From Komarekiella delphini-convector SJRDD-AB1 (GTDB lineage Bacteria; Cyanobacteriota; Cyanobacteriia; Cyanobacteriales; Nostocaceae), in the NCBI RefSeq assembly GCF_014831675.1, contig NZ_VJXY01000029.1, forward strand, positions 36,473 through 100,472: 64,000 nucleotides of DNA, given 5' to 3'. The translations under genes were made by a program, and so were the position numbers. Shown here one piece after another: positions 8,539-18,525 of this stretch. The notes beneath the pieces were generated by a model. The model did no database searches. It saw only the letters and a list, made by a program, of their open reading frames with translations, and was not told the origin of the DNA. Position 1 is the first letter of the stretch, and the number at the start of each line of letters is the position of its first letter.

Positions 8539-9152
8539 TGCCACTTAAATTAATTAACAATTGCAAAATGTTTATTATCAAGCAGCCTAGCCATTTCGTT
8601 TTACCTTAATGTTAATACGGCAAGCAGAGGAGCAGGGTAAGCAAGAGGTCTAATAATTAACGACAAATGACAAAGCGCAAAGTCTGAGCGCTGGCTTGCG
8701 ACGCTCAGACGCCAGTGACGCTCCTGCGTCGCTACCGCTACGCTAACGCACAAGTCTCTTAACCCGCTTAAAGAATGGCTCAACTTTGTAACAGAGGACA
8801 AATGACCTTGACTCCTGTTTGCTCAAACTTAAAATTAATGACTTGCAACTTTATCAACTTAGGTTATATCCTCAGAGTGCTTGGAATGAAGCACTTCACT
8901 CTTGGAGAATTTTCGGCAGAGGTAACTGTCCAAGAAAATTATCCTGCAAAATTCAACACAGCGTGTTAAAAAAGGTAACTAACCATGAAAACACTGCTTT
9001 TGAGACAGTAGGGAAGTTTTATTCCTGAAGTATCATCACATTCAGGGTAGAGAAATTTATGTAATTAGCTGCCCTAGCTAATGGGCAACCTTTTGGTTGA
9101 ATCAACCAATCAGGCAAGTAATTAAGTTTGCAAGTATGAGGTATAGGTTTCA
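8539..9152. other. Intergenic region with a GC-rich palindromic repeat
   Basis: I find no credible gene; two short overlapping frames here lack family features. At about 8679-8752 is a GC-rich block of nested short palindromes (GCGACGCTCAGACGCCAG, then GACGCTCCTGCGTC and CGCTACCGCTACGCTAACG), one of the dispersed palindromic elements of this window. The rest is AT-rich and presumably holds the promoter of the DUF3352 gene. Confidence 0.5.
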
Positions 9153-10922
9153 ATGGCACTGCCTATTGTGTCTGTTCCGATGAAGAAAAAAAAGAAACCA
9201 TCTCTGGTGTTAACGCTCTCGTCTGCTGGGTTATTGATTGGTGCAGGGAGTGCAGCATACTGGTTATTAACTCAGGGACAGCCATCTTTTAGAGATTTGC
9301 CAGTAGGTGCAAATATTATTCCTCAAGATGCCCTGTTTACGGTTTCTTTAACAACAGATCCCAGGCAGTGGCAAAAATTGCGGGAGTTTGGGACAAAAGA
9401 AACCCAAGCAGAACTGGATAAAAATTTAGTGCAGTTGCGCGATCGCTTTCTGACTAACAATGGTTATGACTTCCAAAAAGATATCGCTCCTTGGGTAGGT
9501 GATGAAATCACAATCGCAATTCTTGCCCCTCAAGCAGCGAATCAACCTGTACCTAAACCAATTGCTACTGATGGAGATGCCGCTAGCAGTCAGCAATCGA
9601 TGGTAATGGTGCTGCCAGTAAAAAGTCAAGAAATAGCCAAAAACATTTTGGCACAACCCAAAACTCTCAAACAAGGCAAATGGGTTGACCGCACATATCA
9701 AGGGATCGCCATCAAACAAAATGAGGGACAATCTGGGGAAAACTTCTCAGCCGCATTACTAGAAGGGCGGTTCCTAGTCATCACCGATAATCCCCAAGCC
9801 ACAGAAAGAGCAATCGATGCCTATAAAAGTAAAACATCTCTAGCGAGAATTGGGGGCTTTGCCGAAAATTTCCCGAAAATCACCAACTACCAACCTTTTG
9901 CCCAGTTTTACGTCAATGTGCCAACAGCAGCAAAAATAGCTGCGGCTTCTCCAAATCGCCATTTACCTGCTCAAGTTCTAGCTCAACTTCAGAATAACCA
10001 AGGTTTAGCAGGGACAGTTACCTTGGAATCAGAAGGAATCCGCCTAAAAGGCGTTTCTTGGCTCAACCCCAATAGTCAGCGTTTACTAGCGGTGGAAAAC
10101 AAAGCTGGAAAAATGCAAAGCCGCGTACCAGCAGAAACCTTGATGATGCTGTCTGGCGGTAACTTACAACGATTGTGGGGAGACTATGTGTTAACATCCC
10201 AAGGAAATCCCCTCTCACCAATATCACCAGAACAACTGCGCGGTGGAGTAAAATCTCTGACCAATCTAGATTTAGATCAGGATTTACTCAGCTGGATGAA
10301 AGGCGAGTTTGCCGTCTCAATAATTCCAACTACCCAAAAAGAAGGTTCATCAGAGGATTTTCGTGCAGGTTTAGTGGTTATGGTACAGGCAAGTAATCGC
10401 GAATCAGCAGAAGCATCTTTACAAAAGCTGGATGATGTCATGAAAAATCAATATCAATTCCAGATCCAACCAGGGAAAGTTGCAGGCCAACCCATTATTA
10501 ACTGGATTGCACCCTATGGTACACTAACCGCAACCCACGGCTGGTTAGATGAAAATGTCGCTTTCTTAGTTGTGGGCGCTCCCATCTCCGGTAAAATTCT
10601 TCCCAAACCCAGCAACCCACTAGCTAATACTCTGCCTTTCCAACAAACAGTTCCTAAAGAACCCAATCCCACAAATGGTCAATTTTTCCTGGATGTGGAA
10701 CGAACTGCGAAAAATTTTCCCCTCCCAACTCTGACCCCCAATCAACAACCTTTACTAGCAGCAACACGTTCAATTGGGGTGACATCTGCTGTCAGCGACA
10801 ACCGTAGTAACCGCTACGATATTTTTTTTACACTCAAGAAAGCTGGCAAACCAGCTGCTTTGCCTAGTCCAGTCAGTAGTTCTCTGCCAACTACTACACC
10901 ATCTGTAACTAAATCACCGTAA
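9153..10922 (+). CDS. DUF3352 domain protein, single membrane anchor
   Basis: A 589-residue protein with a Lys-rich start (MKKKKKPS near residue 10), one N-terminal hydrophobic helix at about 18-42, and a long soluble portion probably outside the cytoplasm. The segment FRDLPVGANIIPQDALFTVS followed by a DPRQWQKLREFGT stretch is typical of the DUF3352 family, widespread in cyanobacteria and of unknown function. The end is Pro/Ser/Thr-rich. The ATG at 9153 is preceded by GAGGT. No catalytic motif is seen. It is monocistronic, with ccsA about 200 bp downstream on the same strand. Confidence 0.8.
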   Translation: MALPIVSVPMKKKKKPSLVLTLSSAGLLIGAGSAAYWLLTQGQPSFRDLPVGANIIPQDALFTVSLTTDPRQWQKLREFGTKETQAELDKNLVQLRDRFLTNNGYDFQKDIAPWVGDEITIAILAPQAANQPVPKPIATDGDAASSQQSMVMVLPVKSQEIAKNILAQPKTLKQGKWVDRTYQGIAIKQNEGQSGENFSAALLEGRFLVITDNPQATERAIDAYKSKTSLARIGGFAENFPKITNYQPFAQFYVNVPTAAKIAAASPNRHLPAQVLAQLQNNQGLAGTVTLESEGIRLKGVSWLNPNSQRLLAVENKAGKMQSRVPAETLMMLSGGNLQRLWGDYVLTSQGNPLSPISPEQLRGGVKSLTNLDLDQDLLSWMKGEFAVSIIPTTQKEGSSEDFRAGLVVMVQASNRESAEASLQKLDDVMKNQYQFQIQPGKVAGQPIINWIAPYGTLTATHGWLDENVAFLVVGAPISGKILPKPSNPLANTLPFQQTVPKEPNPTNGQFFLDVERTAKNFPLPTLTPNQQPLLAATRSIGVTSAVSDNRSNRYDIFFTLKKAGKPAALPSPVSSSLPTTTPSVTKSP

Positions 10923-11130
10923 CATCATTGAGATAGGGGAGATGAAGGATTAGGAAGTAATAAATGTAGTTCAATCAATGCAAAAATGCTGTAATGCTGT
11001 AATAATTTATATCTTCTTCCTTATCACCTTCATGCCATTTCCCCTTTCCCATGTCCCATCGCCCTCTAAGCAGATAGGATCATAACAGTCAGAATCCATA
11101 TTTTAACGAATTTACTGGGGAGAACACTTT

Positions 11131-12192
11131 ATGAATCTGGTTGTACTCCAGAACTGGCTGGACAACGCCTCCTTTGCCATATTATTCCTCACAATGCTGG
11201 TGTATTGGGGAGGGGCAGCTTTTCCGAATCTGCCTTATCTAGCCGCTTTGGGGACAGCTGGGATGGCGATCGCTAATTTGTGCATAGCCACCCTATTAGG
11301 GGCACGATGGATAGAAGCTGGTTATTTTCCCTTGAGTAATCTGTATGAATCCCTGTTTTTCTTAACTTGGGGAATTACCACTATCCATCTAATTGCCGAA
11401 AATACCAGCCGTAGCCGCTTAGTAGGAGTTGTGACAGCCCCCGTGGCAATGGCGATCGCTGCTTTTGCTACCTTGACACTACCATCCCAAATGCAAGTGT
11501 CAGAACCCTTAGTACCTGCCTTGAAGTCAAATTGGCTGATGATGCATGTCAGTGTGATGATGTTGAGTTATGCTGCTTTGATGGTGGGTTCTCTATTAGC
11601 GATCGCTTTTCTCATTGTCACTCGCGGTCAAAATATCCAGCTACAAGGCAGTTCTGTAGGTACTGGTGGCTATCGCAGCAACGGTTATCGCTTGCACAAA
11701 GCAGCCGAATTAATTTCTCAACCATCAACACCCCCTGTCGAAAATAATGGCTTTGCTCGTAATGAGCGCAATAACAACGGTAACGGTAACGCTAGTACTG
11801 CTGTTTTAAATTTAGTAACTGCCCCTGAGTCTCAAGTGCTCGCATCTGTCGAACCCCTTTCACCCCAGCGCCTTAGCCTCGCCGAAACCCTTGATAATAT
11901 TAGCTACCGCGTCATCGGGCTGGGATTTCCTCTGTTAACTATTGGCATTATTGCCGGTGGCGTTTGGGCAAATGAAGCTTGGGGTTCTTACTGGAGTTGG
12001 GATCCCAAAGAAACCTGGGCATTAATCACCTGGTTAGTATTCGCCGCTTACCTCCACTCCAGAATTACTCGCGGTTGGCAAGGGCGTCGTCCCGCAATTT
12101 TAGCTGCCACTGGCTTTGTTGTCGTTTGGGTGTGCTATCTGGGTGTAAATCTTTTAGGTAAAGGTTTACATTCTTACGGTTGGTTTTTCTAA
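11131..12192 (+). CDS. ccsA: System II cytochrome c assembly protein CcsA/Ycf5
   Basis: This multi-spanning membrane protein (353 residues, about eight helices) delivers haem to apocytochromes c on the lumenal side of the thylakoid membrane together with Ccs1/CcsB. The signature tryptophan-rich WWD-type haem-handling loop is present near the C-terminus ([14 protein letters not shown], about residue 288). Conserved His residues lie in [17 protein letters not shown] and near the end (KGLHSYGW). A variable hydrophilic insert occupies about residues 175-245. Naming differs: plastid and functional literature calls this CcsA/Ycf5, while some automated pipelines call the same family CcsB. A good ribosome site (GGGGAGAA) precedes ATG 11131. 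Confidence 0.92.
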   Translation: MNLVVLQNWLDNASFAILFLTMLVYWGGAAFPNLPYLAALGTAGMAIANLCIATLLGARWIEAGYFPLSNLYESLFFLTWGITTIHLIAENTSRSRLVGVVTAPVAMAIAAFATLTLPSQMQVSEPLVPALKSNWLMMHVSVMMLSYAALMVGSLLAIAFLIVTRGQNIQLQGSSVGTGGYRSNGYRLHKAAELISQPSTPPVENNGFARNERNNNGNGNASTAVLNLVTAPESQVLASVEPLSPQRLSLAETLDNISYRVIGLGFPLLTIGIIAGGVWANEAWGSYWSWDPKETWALITWLVFAAYLHSRITRGWQGRRPAILAATGFVVVWVCYLGVNLLGKGLHSYGWFF

Positions 12193-12322
12193 GAACCTCA
12201 TCCTTTCCCTCTCTCCACGGACAAAGAGGGGGAAAGCAGCACTAAATCTTTAAAATCATCATTTTATTTCGGATGAGCTGCTATGTCTGTAGAAGCTATA
12301 GATTTAGTGATCGGAGATTTTT

Positions 12323-12634
12323 ATGAGAGATGGATTCGAGAGACTCAATCACGATGAAGTTGTGTCTATAGAAGCAGACACTTTTAATAAACTAGATATT
12401 GCTAAAACTTTCAAAGTTCGTGATTTAATTACAGCGATTAAGGAATACATTGGAGCAGAAGGGACAACTGAAGCAAATCTGTATACTCAAGGATTAAATT
12501 GTGAAGTTTTGCAATTTAGTACCGAGGGATGGAAAAAAGGAAAAGTTAGACTTGCTTTAGAATTTTGTCTTGACGAACCTGAATCACCACTTGATGAAAT
12601 TCATCAACAACTCAAACAAGTGGAAAACCTATAG
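12323..12634 (+). CDS. KGK domain protein
   Basis: A 103-residue soluble protein ending in the cyanobacterial KGK signature (GWKKGKVRLALEFC, about residues 74-87), with an N-terminal LNHDEVVSIEADTF segment also typical of this family. The function of KGK proteins is not known. A GGAG element lies at about 12312, upstream of ATG 12323. It converges on hmpE; the 107-bp gap between them contains the 51-bp repeat at 12689-12739. Confidence 0.8.
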   Translation: MRDGFERLNHDEVVSIEADTFNKLDIAKTFKVRDLITAIKEYIGAEGTTEANLYTQGLNCEVLQFSTEGWKKGKVRLALEFCLDEPESPLDEIHQQLKQVENL

Positions 12635-12688
12635 CGGTTCTCACCTCAGTGATACCGTTTCACCTTAAAATTAATACAGAGTTTTTTC

Positions 12689-12739
12689 TTTTAATCCTTT
12701 TATTCAGAATACTCGGAAAGTGACAGAAGAGGGATAAGT
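12689..12739. repeat. 51-bp repeat, probable solitary end of an IS701-type element (copy 1)
   Basis: This 51-bp stretch matches 32706-32756 at 50 of 51 positions. The second copy lies 28 bp upstream of the start of a decayed IS701-like transposase gene, so the sequence is probably the end of that insertion sequence. Here it stands alone and stops one base short of the hmpE stop codon (12741-12743). Confidence 0.75.
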
Positions 12740-12740
12740 A

Positions 12741-15700
12741 CTAAGCATTACTAGCACTATTAACGAGTTTCTCCCCTTTTAACATCCGCGCCGCAGCTTC
12801 AAGTAGAGCTTCCTCTAGGTAAGGCTTAGTAAAGTAGCCACTAGCACCGAGTTGAACTGCCATTTGTCTGTGCTTATCTGCACCCCGCGAGGTGAGCATA
12901 GCGATCGGCAGGTGGTTGAGGTTTGAGTCTTTCTGGATGCGAGATAATAACTCTAGACCATCGCAACGGGGCATCTCAATGTCGCAAAATACGATATCGC
13001 AAGGCAGACCAGAGCGGAGTTTATCCCAAGCTTCTTGGCCATCACGTGCCTGTTCTACGCGATAACCTGCTTTGTTAAACGTCAGGGAGAGCAACTCTCG
13101 GACTGTAATTGAGTCATCCACAATCAGGACAGTTGGGTCAATCTTCACAGCAGGTGGGTCTATAGGAGTCGCTTTCTGTTGCCAAGAACTGCCACCAGCT
13201 TGTGTAGAAATCCGTCCTTGGAAGATGTCAATTATTTCCAGCACGTCAGCAATGGGCATAATACGACCATCACCTAGGACTGTAGCACCAGCTACACCAA
13301 TAGGTTTAGGCGCTGGCCCTTCAAATTGCTTAATTACAATTTCTTGTTCGCTCAGCACAAGATCAATTTGTAAGGCAATTAGAGTACTGGCCGATCGCAC
13401 CACGATCACAGAAACCATGTCATCATCTCGATTACCACCGTAGACATTACCACGGCTAATCTGGCGATTAAAGGTTAAAAGTTCCTTCAGGGGTCGGAAT
13501 GGCAGCAGTGTATCACGCCAGGAAATAAACGATTCCCCATTGGCATTATGCTGAATATTTTTGAGTGGTATGTCTAGCGTATCTTCTACACCGTCCATAG
13601 GGAATGCAATACGCGCTTTATCGGAAACGCAGCAAAGGGCTTTACAAATACTCAGGGTTAACGGTAAACGGATAGTGAAAGTCGTTCCCTTGCCGAGAGT
13701 GGAATCGGTGTTAACTGTTCCGCGAATTTCGCTAATCTCAGAGCGAACTACATCCATTCCCACACCTCGACCAGAAATTTCATCTGCCTGGTCTTTGATC
13801 GTAAAACCAGATTGAAACAGCAGGTCGTAGACTTCTACGCGAGAAATAGTTTTTGCCTGAGCTTCTGTAATCATGCCAATCTTCACTGCCTTGGACTTAA
13901 CTCGTTCTGAATCGATACCTGCACCGTCATCGCCTACAGAAATGATGGTTTGGTTGCCTTGGTGAAAGGCGCGAATGGTGATGATTCCTACGGGTGGTTT
14001 ACCGATAGCTTGTCGTTCGTCTGGCGTTTCAATACCGTGAGCGATCGCATTATTGAGCATGTGAGTCAGCGGATCGGTCAGATGATCTAAAATCATTTTG
14101 TCAATTAAAGTATCGCCACCCTCAATCACCAACTCCACTTGTTTACCACACTTGATGGCGTTGTCACGCACTCCTCGTCGCCAACGATCAATAGTTTGGG
14201 CAAAAGGAACCATTCGTGCTCTTGTTAGCCCCTCTTGTAGCTGGGTAGTTACTTGGCGGAATTGCCGCGCCACTCGTTCGGTTTCTTCGGTAACAAAGTC
14301 AATATCACTTGCCGACTCACGCACCCGGACAATGCGTTCAATCATCTGCTGGGAAAGTGTATGGAAAGGAGTAAAGCGATCCATTTCTAGCTCGCTAAAA
14401 CCTCTGTCCGAATTGGAGTCCTGGGATGAGATGCCAGAGTCTTTGGTTTTGCGACCAGCTAAAAGAGAGGCTTCCAGTAGCGATCGCTCATATAACTCCT
14501 GCATCCTCGCCCCTACATCTGAGAGTTGTTGCACCTGAATCAGCAAGTTATCTAGTGCCTGTCGTAGCCGTTCATGATCCTGCTCTAAGGTATTGCGATT
14601 TACCACCATCTCCCCAACTAAATTGCTCATATCATCCAGTTGCTTGACTGGAACCTTCATTGTTTCTTCAAATCTTGCAGCACGACGAGTAGAGGGGCGT
14701 GGAGTTTTGCCTGTATTCGATTTTACAATTGATGAGTGGGATATCGTTTGATCCGCTTCTGCCAGCAACTTTTCCAAATCACCAAATTCATCCTCTATGC
14801 GCGGTAATGAAACGGTGTTGACAGATGGTATTAAGACGGGTTGAGTTCTGAAGGACTGCTGATAACTAGATATGGCTGCTGTTTCATCATTGTCCTCACC
14901 TAGCAATGCTTCCAAGGCAGCAAAATCCATTTCTGGTATAGAGGTAGCATTGAGGCTGGGTGCTACTTCCTGTCCAAGTAATGCTTCCAAATCGGCGAAT
15001 TCATCTAATGCAGGGATGTCATTTTTTAAAGCAGCTGCTTCAGTTGATGTCACCTGTAATTCTTCAATTGAGGTAACAATAGCATTCTCTGCCTCATTTA
15101 CTATTGCAGGTTCGTTTGTCTCTTCTGAATCCCATACATGCTCAGAAAAATCTGCTTCGAGATTTTCATCAGTTTCTAGATTTAACTCATTTAAGTCTGC
15201 TACTATCGGTTCTTGAATAACTGTTTGTGTAAAATCATTGACGACTTGCGAGTCAACGTTTGCTGTGTTTTCTAAATTTTCTATTGATTCTTCTTGGTTC
15301 GTAGCTGCTGAAAAAGATAAATCATTCTCTATATTATCTGTAGTCTCAATTTGGATATAAGTGAGGTCAGCTACATCCTCAGACAGCAGTTGTGAATTTT
15401 CATCTGTGTTGTCATCGAAAGTCTCGAACAAATTGCTTGGCTGCGTCTGTGATGATGCTAAGTCTGAAATTTCTCCAAAACTTATATCTAAAGAAGCTGC
15501 TGTAAAAGACAAATCATTCTCTATATTATCTGTAGTCTCAATTTGGATATAAGTGAGGTCAGCTACATCCTCAGACAGCAGTTGTGAATTTTCATCTGTG
15601 TTGTCATCGAAAGTATCAGAACTAATTTCCAGATCAGTAAATGCTTTGAGAGAATCTACAGATGATATCTCTGTGGACTGATTGGTAAATTCTGGTATAA

Positions 15701-18302
15701 CATCCAAAGCTTCTGGTTCTTGCGACAAGCTGCGAATCTCTTTAGGAGTTACTGACTCTCTAAGACTTGCTAACTCTGTGCGATCGCTGCTTTCCAGTGC
15801 GGAGGGCTGTACGCTGTCTTCTCTTGTGGGAGAAGCTGAGTTATTTGATGCTAAATCCTCAAATAAATCATCTTCAGCATCTAAAGAAAACAGCATATCT
15901 TGCTGCTGTCGCTGCTGGAAAGTGATATCAAAATCTTCTAGATCAAAGCTAGCTGGTATGGATTGCTGACTGTCGGCAAAAATGTCGTTAGCCGCCGTAG
16001 AAAACAAACTCTCCTCTAGCGCCTTTGCCACATCTTGCTCAACTACAGAATCGAATTCATGCTGCTGTTCTGCTGTAATTTCCGGGTTCCAGAAGGTGCT
16101 TAAGTCATCCTCTGAGTAAGAAAGCTCAGATGGTGTTATCGAAGGAGTATCAAATAGATCGCTCAGTTCTAACTCACCTTTAGACGGTAGTGTATATTCT
16201 TCTGTTTGAGTAAATAGATTTTCTAAAGACAAGCCTGGCTCAGACAAGGTAGGTGATTCTATATAGTCATTAGGGGTAATTTCCTCTACCCAATCCGCAT
16301 GTCCCGTTTCTAAAAATAATTCATCAAAACTATTTTGTTGGTTGGTGGATAGTTCTATGCTGGCGATCGTCTCAACCACAGGTTGATTTACTTCGCTTGC
16401 AAGCAGTGGTTCATCATCTAGTGCTTGTAACAATAAATCTTCAATCACTTCATTTTCATTGGCACTATTTCGAGTCTCCGCTGGAAATTGTTCTAAGTCA
16501 CCAGAAATTTCCGTAAATTCTTGTAAAATATCTGAAGGGGAAGCGTCTAAATTTATATTAAAAGTTGCAATATTGCTAAACTCTACGGTTGTAGATGGTG
16601 TTTGTTGATTTTGTGATTCTTGATTTTCTTTGTCTAAGAAGTTGTCACCAAATAATAAGGATAAGTCTTCTGTCTGAATTGTGGTTGTTGGATGCTGCTC
16701 GTTACTTGAGTCTTCATCAAACGAGAGTAAATCTGATAAATCGCTATCAGCATCCTCATTTTCAATGTCACTGTGACTGAAGTTAATTCCTAATTCATTG
16801 GTAGCAACAATCTCTAAAATTTCCTCTTGTTGCCAGGTTTCATCTAGATCGGGAGTTTCACCTTCAAATAAATCGGCAAGCGTATTTAATTCAGCTATGC
16901 CTACCTCTGGCCCATTGGGGTCAATATTACTATTAAGCGGATGTATCTCATCTTCATGAGCGGACAAGGAGTTAATAGAAAGATTAGTCTGAGTAGCAAC
17001 GTTTTCCGATGTTGCTTGTAATTCAACAGAGGCATCTTCTTCAAAGACATTGGCGTAGCGATCGCCTGTATCCTCATCAAGGTTAAGTTGCTCTGTTAGC
17101 TCAGATAAGCTAGTTATGCTGTCTTGTAGTGGCATAACTGTAGGTGGTGCTAACTGCTCGGCGTGATCAGTAGTATCGAATGTGTTAACAAATAAAATTG
17201 GCTCTGGCGTAATTGATAGTTCTGTCAAAACCGCAGACTGTTCATCAGCTAAATCAGGAGTAATTTCTAGCAACTCAATTTCTGCAAGGCTTAAAAGCAC
17301 TTCTAGTTGCTGACTAATGACAATTTCGGCTTCCCTACCTTGTAGGACTAATTCCTGAGCTTGTTTGATTTCGGTAATGACGATTTTAGCTAAAGTCAAA
17401 TAAGTGTTTTCCGAATTGCCGATCGCACTAGCCGCTGCTTGACACAAACCACACCAATTGGACAAATTCTGGGCTGCGCCGAGTCTAACTAACTGATGAC
17501 AGCATTGCTGAAGATTTTGCCGTGTTTCGGGTGTTGTTGTTTGCTTAAACAGTTGCAACATTTCCCGTAGTGTTTGTAGCACATGGGCTTGAAACTCGCT
17601 CAAACTATCAGTTGTTGCTGCTGCTGGCGATAGCGCCGATTCGCCGTGTCCGCTAGCGTTTGACTGCCCTAGCGTTTTCTCCTTTGAAGACGCGATCGCG
17701 AATGAAGAATTCACCTCTTGAGGTGCTACCGAGAAGGATATATCTGTAGATTCTTTCCGAGCATCTTCTGGCAAACTGGGAATATCTCGCCGCAGAAAAA
17801 GTTCTGTGAGTGTGCTGAGGTTATCTGTGGAAGCTGAATGTTTTTCCGGTGCAGTAGTACTACTTGCTACACTATTACCTTGCTCTACGAGTAATTCCAA
17901 ATGCTGATTTAGCCATTGAAAAACCGGCTCGGTTTCTGACATGAGAGTATTAGCCGCATCTTCTGACAGACCAAACGGCCCACTTAAATGCTCTAAGAGC
18001 ACTTTTAAAGTATCAGACACACCGAGAAATAAAGACTCTAGCTTTTCGTCAACCTTAACTGGATGCTCTTTAAGAACTTTAAAACAATCTTCCAGACGGT
18101 GGGACGTGTGCTGAATACTAGTCAGACCAAGCATCGCCGCTCCTCCTTTAATGGAGTGAGCTGCCCGGAAGACTTCGTTAATCATTTCCGGGTCGTTTAG
18201 GGTACTCTCAAGATTCAGCAACCCCTGTTCAATTGTATTCAGGTGGTCTCTGGCTTCTTCAATAAAGTAGCCCAAAATCCGCTGTTGTTGTTCCGGCAGC
18301 AT
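12741..18302 (-). CDS. hmpE: HmpE/PilL: giant CheA-type hybrid histidine kinase
   Basis: This 1853-residue protein is the kinase of a chemotaxis-like system that controls type IV pili and hormogonium motility in Nostoc. An Hpt domain opens the protein, with phospho-acceptor His49 in AAHSIKGGAAMLG. A degenerate Hpt-like helical segment may follow at about 240-350. A very long acidic, Ser/Thr/Glu-rich linker runs to about 1205. Then come the CheA dimerisation helices (VPVKQLDDMSNLVGEMVVNR), the ATPase with HMLNNAIAHGIETPDE, GDDGAGID and GRGVGMDVV, a CheW-like domain from about 1560, and a C-terminal receiver (LIVDDS at about 1722, Asp in CDIEMP about 1776). The linker contains an exact 104-bp in-frame repeat. 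It is the last gene of hmpABCDE, separated from hmpD by 223 bp. Confidence 0.9.
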   Translation of the reverse strand: MLPEQQQRILGYFIEEARDHLNTIEQGLLNLESTLNDPEMINEVFRAAHSIKGGAAMLGLTSIQHTSHRLEDCFKVLKEHPVKVDEKLESLFLGVSDTLKVLLEHLSGPFGLSEDAANTLMSETEPVFQWLNQHLELLVEQGNSVASSTTAPEKHSASTDNLSTLTELFLRRDIPSLPEDARKESTDISFSVAPQEVNSSFAIASSKEKTLGQSNASGHGESALSPAAATTDSLSEFQAHVLQTLREMLQLFKQTTTPETRQNLQQCCHQLVRLGAAQNLSNWCGLCQAAASAIGNSENTYLTLAKIVITEIKQAQELVLQGREAEIVISQQLEVLLSLAEIELLEITPDLADEQSAVLTELSITPEPILFVNTFDTTDHAEQLAPPTVMPLQDSITSLSELTEQLNLDEDTGDRYANVFEEDASVELQATSENVATQTNLSINSLSAHEDEIHPLNSNIDPNGPEVGIAELNTLADLFEGETPDLDETWQQEEILEIVATNELGINFSHSDIENEDADSDLSDLLSFDEDSSNEQHPTTTIQTEDLSLLFGDNFLDKENQESQNQQTPSTTVEFSNIATFNINLDASPSDILQEFTEISGDLEQFPAETRNSANENEVIEDLLLQALDDEPLLASEVNQPVVETIASIELSTNQQNSFDELFLETGHADWVEEITPNDYIESPTLSEPGLSLENLFTQTEEYTLPSKGELELSDLFDTPSITPSELSYSEDDLSTFWNPEITAEQQHEFDSVVEQDVAKALEESLFSTAANDIFADSQQSIPASFDLEDFDITFQQRQQQDMLFSLDAEDDLFEDLASNNSASPTREDSVQPSALESSDRTELASLRESVTPKEIRSLSQEPEALDVIPEFTNQSTEISSVDSLKAFTDLEISSDTFDDNTDENSQLLSEDVADLTYIQIETTDNIENDLSFTAASLDISFGEISDLASSQTQPSNLFETFDDNTDENSQLLSEDVADLTYIQIETTDNIENDLSFSAATNQEESIENLENTANVDSQVVNDFTQTVIQEPIVADLNELNLETDENLEADFSEHVWDSEETNEPAIVNEAENAIVTSIEELQVTSTEAAALKNDIPALDEFADLEALLGQEVAPSLNATSIPEMDFAALEALLGEDNDETAAISSYQQSFRTQPVLIPSVNTVSLPRIEDEFGDLEKLLAEADQTISHSSIVKSNTGKTPRPSTRRAARFEETMKVPVKQLDDMSNLVGEMVVNRNTLEQDHERLRQALDNLLIQVQQLSDVGARMQELYERSLLEASLLAGRKTKDSGISSQDSNSDRGFSELEMDRFTPFHTLSQQMIERIVRVRESASDIDFVTEETERVARQFRQVTTQLQEGLTRARMVPFAQTIDRWRRGVRDNAIKCGKQVELVIEGGDTLIDKMILDHLTDPLTHMLNNAIAHGIETPDERQAIGKPPVGIITIRAFHQGNQTIISVGDDGAGIDSERVKSKAVKIGMITEAQAKTISRVEVYDLLFQSGFTIKDQADEISGRGVGMDVVRSEISEIRGTVNTDSTLGKGTTFTIRLPLTLSICKALCCVSDKARIAFPMDGVEDTLDIPLKNIQHNANGESFISWRDTLLPFRPLKELLTFNRQISRGNVYGGNRDDDMVSVIVVRSASTLIALQIDLVLSEQEIVIKQFEGPAPKPIGVAGATVLGDGRIMPIADVLEIIDIFQGRISTQAGGSSWQQKATPIDPPAVKIDPTVLIVDDSITVRELLSLTFNKAGYRVEQARDGQEAWDKLRSGLPCDIVFCDIEMPRCDGLELLSRIQKDSNLNHLPIAMLTSRGADKHRQMAVQLGASGYFTKPYLEEALLEAAARMLKGEKLVNSASNA
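15319..15614. repeat. Exact 104-bp in-frame direct repeat inside the hmpE linker
   Basis: Positions 15319-15422 and 15511-15614 are identical over 104 bp and lie exactly 192 bp (64 codons) apart, so the same peptide (including SQLLSEDVADLTYIQIETTD) appears twice in frame. Similarity continues weakly upstream. The lack of any mismatch suggests a recent duplication or ongoing gene conversion. Confidence 0.95.
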
Positions 18303-18525
18303 AGTTTTTTAATCAAGAGTCAAGGGTCAACAGGAGCCAGTCATTTGCAAAGAGAAGTCGGAGCAACGACTTCCGGCGTAAAGCCCTTCGGGCATGGCTT
18401 CACTTAGCGCGCAGCGTCTCTGAAAGAGACTCTATTCGGGATTCTCCCCTTTAATTGAACAGGCGTTCAACACTCAAAGGTCAATAGTCAATAGTAAACA
18501 ATTTGAACTTTGGACTATTGACTAA
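18303..18525. repeat. Spacer between hmpD and hmpE with a dispersed palindromic element
   Basis: The 223-bp spacer contains heptamer-like words at both ends (AGTCAAGGGTCAAC near 18310, GGTCAATAGTCAATAG near 18480). In the middle (about 18370-18435) is a GC-rich palindromic block including GTAAAGCCCTTCGGGCATGG and AGAGACTCT-type arms, related to the block at 3225-3280. It probably does not end transcription completely, since hmpE is expected to be co-transcribed. Confidence 0.55.

Noticed and set aside
8775-9028. Two overlapping short plus-strand frames before the DUF3352 gene
   Set aside because: They overlap each other, lack ribosome sites and family features, and follow directly after a palindromic repeat.
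13072-15969. Several plus-strand frames of 60-146 codons antisense to hmpE
   Set aside because: They are Ser/Arg-rich shadows of the acidic, Ser-rich coding frame of hmpE; none has a ribosome site or recognisable domain.
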